Source of the DNA: Acidaminococcaceae bacterium UBA2453 | GTDB taxonomy: Bacteria > Bacillota > Negativicutes > Acidaminococcales > Acidaminococcaceae | DNA: 5,589 bases | NCBI GenBank assembly: GCA_002342505.1 | Contig: DDQB01000036.1 | Location: 1 to 5,589 of the forward strand | Direction: 5' to 3' | In this document: piece after piece, positions 5,501-5,589 of the stretch | Layout of the letters: the number at the start of each line of letters is the position of its first letter | Position numbering within the stretch: position 1 is the stretch's first letter | The notes under the pieces: generated by a model | The model's input: the letters and a program-made list of their open reading frames with translations, nothing else | What the model was told of the DNA's origin: nothing | Database searches by the model: none | Program-made: the position numbers and the translations under genes

Positions 5501-5589
5501 ATGGAAAAATTAGTAATGAATAAATAAAACTAAAGCGAAAGGGAAAAGTCTTCGCAAAACTGTACACGATTGCTATTCCATGGATTTAT

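Larger units (their letters stand above)
5271..5589. other. AT-rich region without a recognisable protein gene
   Basis: This 319-base tail is clearly more AT-rich than the genes. No open frame of useful length with a ribosome binding site is seen on either strand. The first part (5271-5386) has only weak A/T hairpins such as GAAAAA/TTTTTC around 5289-5304 and no convincing terminator for the LCP gene. The middle holds a direct repeat, a promoter and a terminator (listed separately). From 5501 onward I see only an eight-codon frame from ATG 5501 to TAA 5525-5527 with no ribosome binding site. This part may be leader DNA of a gene beyond the window. Confidence 0.7.

Noticed and set aside
5501..5527. 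ATG 5501 to TAA 5525-5527 as a leader peptide
   Set aside because: It follows the T tract directly with no ribosome binding site and is only eight codons long.

Overview
This is a compact segment of a chromosome from a low-GC-lineage Gram-positive relative (Bacillota). The order SRP RNA - dnaX - ybaB - recR - bofA is the classic Bacillota replication/repair cluster, and all genes lie on the + strand. The GC-rich coding sequence, the short SRP-RNA 3' end and the bofA-type gene suggest a clostridial or Negativicutes lineage such as the Megasphaera/Veillonella group. That finer placement is inference and not secure.

Layout. Positions 1-31 look like the 3' end of the bacterial SRP (4.5S-type) RNA, followed by an intrinsic terminator (51-83). 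A sigma-A-type promoter at 145-173 starts the next unit. It drives dnaX (clamp-loader tau subunit, start best placed at 219), then ybaB/ebfC (start best placed at 2338), then recR, whose ATG lies one base after the ybaB stop. A 99-base gap with a strong ribosome binding site leads to a small BofA-family membrane protein (3380-3637). A strong intercistronic hairpin (3641-3673) separates it from a CoA-diphosphatase-type Nudix hydrolase (3692-4375). The Nudix gene overlaps by 8 bases a LytR-CpsA-Psr (LCP) family membrane-anchored gene that begins with TTG (4368-5270). The last 319 bases carry no recognisable gene. They do hold a very good promoter (5416-5444) that runs into a strong intrinsic terminator (5476-5500) only about 50 bases after the predicted transcription start.

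Function. SRP RNA, DnaX, YbaB and RecR are housekeeping: membrane targeting, replisome assembly, a nucleoid-associated protein, and recombinational repair. The downstream genes act in the envelope (BofA-like, LCP) or in cofactor turnover (Nudix). I see no mobile element, CRISPR array, tRNA, toxin-antitoxin or defence module. The window is mostly ordinary. The points most worth a second look are the short promoter-terminator unit at the right end, the A-tracts in dnaX that could support alternative DnaX forms, and the hairpin between the bofA-like and Nudix genes.
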